DNA from: Lachnospiraceae bacterium
Lineage (GTDB): Bacteria > Bacillota_A > Clostridia > Lachnospirales > Lachnospiraceae
Assembly: GCA_017540915.1 (NCBI GenBank)
Contig: JAFYAD010000145.1
Location: forward strand, 1 to 6,509
Direction of reading: 5' to 3'
DNA: 6,509 bases
The notes below the pieces were generated by a model. It did not search any database. It had not been told where the DNA came from and saw only the letters and a program-made list of their open reading frames with translations. Shown in pieces: positions 5,371 to 6,509 of this stretch. A program made the position numbers and the translations under genes. Every line of letters starts with the position of its first letter. The first letter of the stretch is position 1.

Positions 5371-6345
5371 TCAATACAGACTGCCGGAGTTCACAATGGG
5401 CTGAGCGTCTTTGTTGCCGCACAGTACGACCAGAAGATTTGATACCATTGCGGCTTTGCGCTCTTCGTCGAGATTGACAATCTCTTTTTCATTCAGACGC
5501 TCGAGAGCCATCTCCACCATGCCGACTGCACCGTCTACGATCATCTTTCTGGCATCTATGATAGCTGAAGCCTGCTGTCTCTGCAGCATTACAGAAGCGA
5601 TCTCGGTAGCGTAAGCAAGATATGTGATGCGGGCTTCGATGATCTCGATGCCGGCTTCATCAACTCTCTCCTGAATCTCGTCTTTGATCCTTTTTGCAAC
5701 TGTCTCGCTGGAACCGCGAAGGCTTCCTTCATCAGCAACACCGTCACCGGTGGTGTCCACGCCTGGAGCCACATCATAGGGATAGAGTCTTACAATATTT
5801 CTGAGAGCGCTGTCGCACTGCAGAGAAAGGAAATTCTTGTAGTTGTCAACATTGAATGCAGCCTTAGCGGTGTCTACGATCTTCCAGGTTACTGCGATGC
5901 CGATCTCGATGGGGTTGCCGAGGCAGTCGTTGATCTTCTGACGGCTGTTGTTTAAGGTCATGATCTTGAGTGACATCTTTTTTGAATATGCGTTCTGAAT
6001 AGTTGCTGCGGTGCTTTCCACATCGCCGCTCTGTTTCAGATTTGTGGCTGCTGCAGGGTTAACTGCGGAGCAGAATGGATTCACAAAATAGAAACCGGGC
6101 TCTTTGATGGTACCCACATATTTACCGAAAAGAGTGAGAACCAGAGCTTCCTGTGGTCTTAAGATCTTAAGGCCAAGCCACAGGATCCAACCCAGAAGCA
6201 TGTACAATACGAAAAAGATCGTGAGTGGAAACAGCACTGTTTCCGATGTGATGATGGTACCGGGTATTGCGATGATGTACAACAGGATGGAAAGGATAAG
6301 AACCAGCATTCCGTTTTTCTTTGTGGTCAAAATTTTCTCTGTCAT
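5371..6345 (-). CDS. SPFH/band 7 domain membrane protein
   Basis: 324 residues. Two membrane helices at about 12-31 and 39-59 lead into the SPFH (stomatin/prohibitin/flotillin) domain, starting [29 protein letters not shown] (63-91) and running to about 265. SPFH proteins form oligomers that organise membrane microdomains and associated proteases. Residues 197-213 ([17 protein letters not shown]) form a polar Asp/Gly-rich insert before the helical region (214-290, [22 protein letters not shown]). The end, [11 protein letters not shown], is conserved among relatives as I recall them. The start is firm: AAGGAGG lies about seven bases before ATG. No NfeD-type partner, common next to other flotillin genes, is visible; the small ribbon-helix-helix gene takes that place. 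The exact role is unknown. Confidence 0.93.
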   Translation of the reverse strand: MTEKILTTKKNGMLVLILSILLYIIAIPGTIITSETVLFPLTIFFVLYMLLGWILWLGLKILRPQEALVLTLFGKYVGTIKEPGFYFVNPFCSAVNPAAATNLKQSGDVESTAATIQNAYSKKMSLKIMTLNNSRQKINDCLGNPIEIGIAVTWKIVDTAKAAFNVDNYKNFLSLQCDSALRNIVRLYPYDVAPGVDTTGDGVADEGSLRGSSETVAKRIKDEIQERVDEAGIEIIEARITYLAYATEIASVMLQRQQASAIIDARKMIVDGAVGMVEMALERLNEKEIVNLDEERKAAMVSNLLVVLCGNKDAQPIVNSGSLY

Positions 6346-6372
6346 AAGAGCACCTCCTTATTTTATGTGGTA

Positions 6373-6388
6373 GTGTCAACTCTGACAC
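6373..6388. promoter_or_regulatory. Operator-like inverted repeat upstream of the SPFH gene
   Basis: GTGTCA (6373-6378) and TGACAC (6383-6388) form a perfect dyad with a four-base spacer. It lies between the predicted transcription start (about 6394) and the ribosome binding site of the SPFH gene, a position suited to a repressor site. It could also be an end repeat of a neighbouring mobile element. Confidence 0.4.
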
Positions 6389-6400
6389 CCCTGTTTTGTT

Positions 6401-6429
6401 ACTAAAGCTTTTATTTTAGGGAGTTTCAA
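6401..6429 (-). promoter_or_regulatory. Candidate promoter of the SPFH gene
   Basis: On the minus strand TTGAAA (6424-6429) and TTTAGT (6401-6406) are separated by 17 bases, in A/T-rich DNA about 55 bases before the start codon. The -35 matches five of six consensus bases and the -10 four of six. Confidence 0.45.
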
Positions 6430-6455
6430 ATAAATAGAGCATTGACCTCCCTTTT

Positions 6456-6464
6456 TGGTATAAT
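6456..6464 (+). promoter_or_regulatory. Extended -10 promoter for the gene at the right edge
   Basis: TGG-TATAAT (6456-6464) is a perfect -10 with the TGN extension, 34 bases before the next ATG. No good -35 is found at the proper distance, which is tolerated for extended -10 promoters. It faces away from the SPFH promoter. Confidence 0.5.
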
Positions 6465-6498
6465 GTTAGCGACCAAACCAACTGCCAGAAAGGAGCCA

Positions 6499-6509
6499 AT
6501 GCTCGTGAA
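6499..6509 (+). CDS. First codons of a gene that leaves the window
   Basis: AAAGGAG (6489-6495) is followed by ATG at 6499 and, in the same frame, GTG at 6505. The ATG is only three bases from the ribosome binding site, so the GTG nine bases away may be the true start. Only the codons for Met-Leu-Val are visible, so the product cannot be named. The dyad formed by GAGCATTG (6437-6444) and CAATGCTC (6497-6504) overlaps the start region, a style seen ahead of transposase genes, but that is a guess. Confidence 0.4.

Noticed and set aside
6374..6379. Minus-strand TTGACA as the -35 of the SPFH gene
   Set aside because: The -10 would fall on the ribosome binding site (about 6351-6356, reading GAGGTG), which is impossible as a promoter for this gene.
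6442..6464. TTGACC with TATAAT as a standard promoter
   Set aside because: The spacer is only 11 bases, too short for a sigma-A promoter. The TGG extension of the -10 is a better explanation.

Overview
The window looks like chromosomal DNA from a Clostridia-type Firmicute, probably Lachnospiraceae. The reasons are AAGGAGG-like ribosome binding sites, tRNA genes without an encoded CCA, moderate-to-low GC, and proteins (DUF2975/YozG-type pair, DUF4173-like membrane protein, SPFH plus ribbon-helix-helix pair) typical of that group. The family assignment is inferred from protein and tRNA style, not from a database search.

Layout. Positions 1-226 hold tRNA-Glu(UUC) and tRNA-Cys(GCA), closed by a strong intrinsic terminator. 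Positions 261-1415 (+) encode an unusual protein: five predicted membrane helices followed by an extracytoplasmic PEBP/YbhB-like domain. Positions 1416-1733 contain no intact gene. They hold a 13-bp tandem repeat, a half-terminator that stops abruptly, a possible remnant of a family 2 glycosyltransferase start, and a perfect 26-bp palindrome. A small GNAT acetyltransferase gene follows (1734-2198, +) and ends three bases from the end of a convergent operon.

The minus-strand operon runs 4684 to 2202: a DUF2975 membrane protein, a YozG-type XRE regulator and a large polytopic DUF4173/DUF4153-type membrane protein. A near-consensus promoter at 4859-4887 precedes a structured leader of about 165 nt. 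The membrane protein/regulator pair suggests a locally acting regulator whose output includes the downstream membrane protein.

A second minus-strand unit runs 6345 to 5033: an SPFH/band 7 membrane protein, then a 66-residue ribbon-helix-helix protein, with a 51-nt hairpin between them and an intrinsic terminator at the end. The last 100 bases carry a divergent plus-strand promoter and the first codons of a gene running off the window. A dyad there pairs promoter-proximal DNA with the start codon, as is sometimes seen at insertion sequence ends.

No CRISPR array, complete mobile element, rRNA or recognised riboswitch was seen. The most interesting items are the membrane-anchored PEBP fusion, the structured leader of the three-gene operon, and signs of a rearrangement around the GNAT gene.
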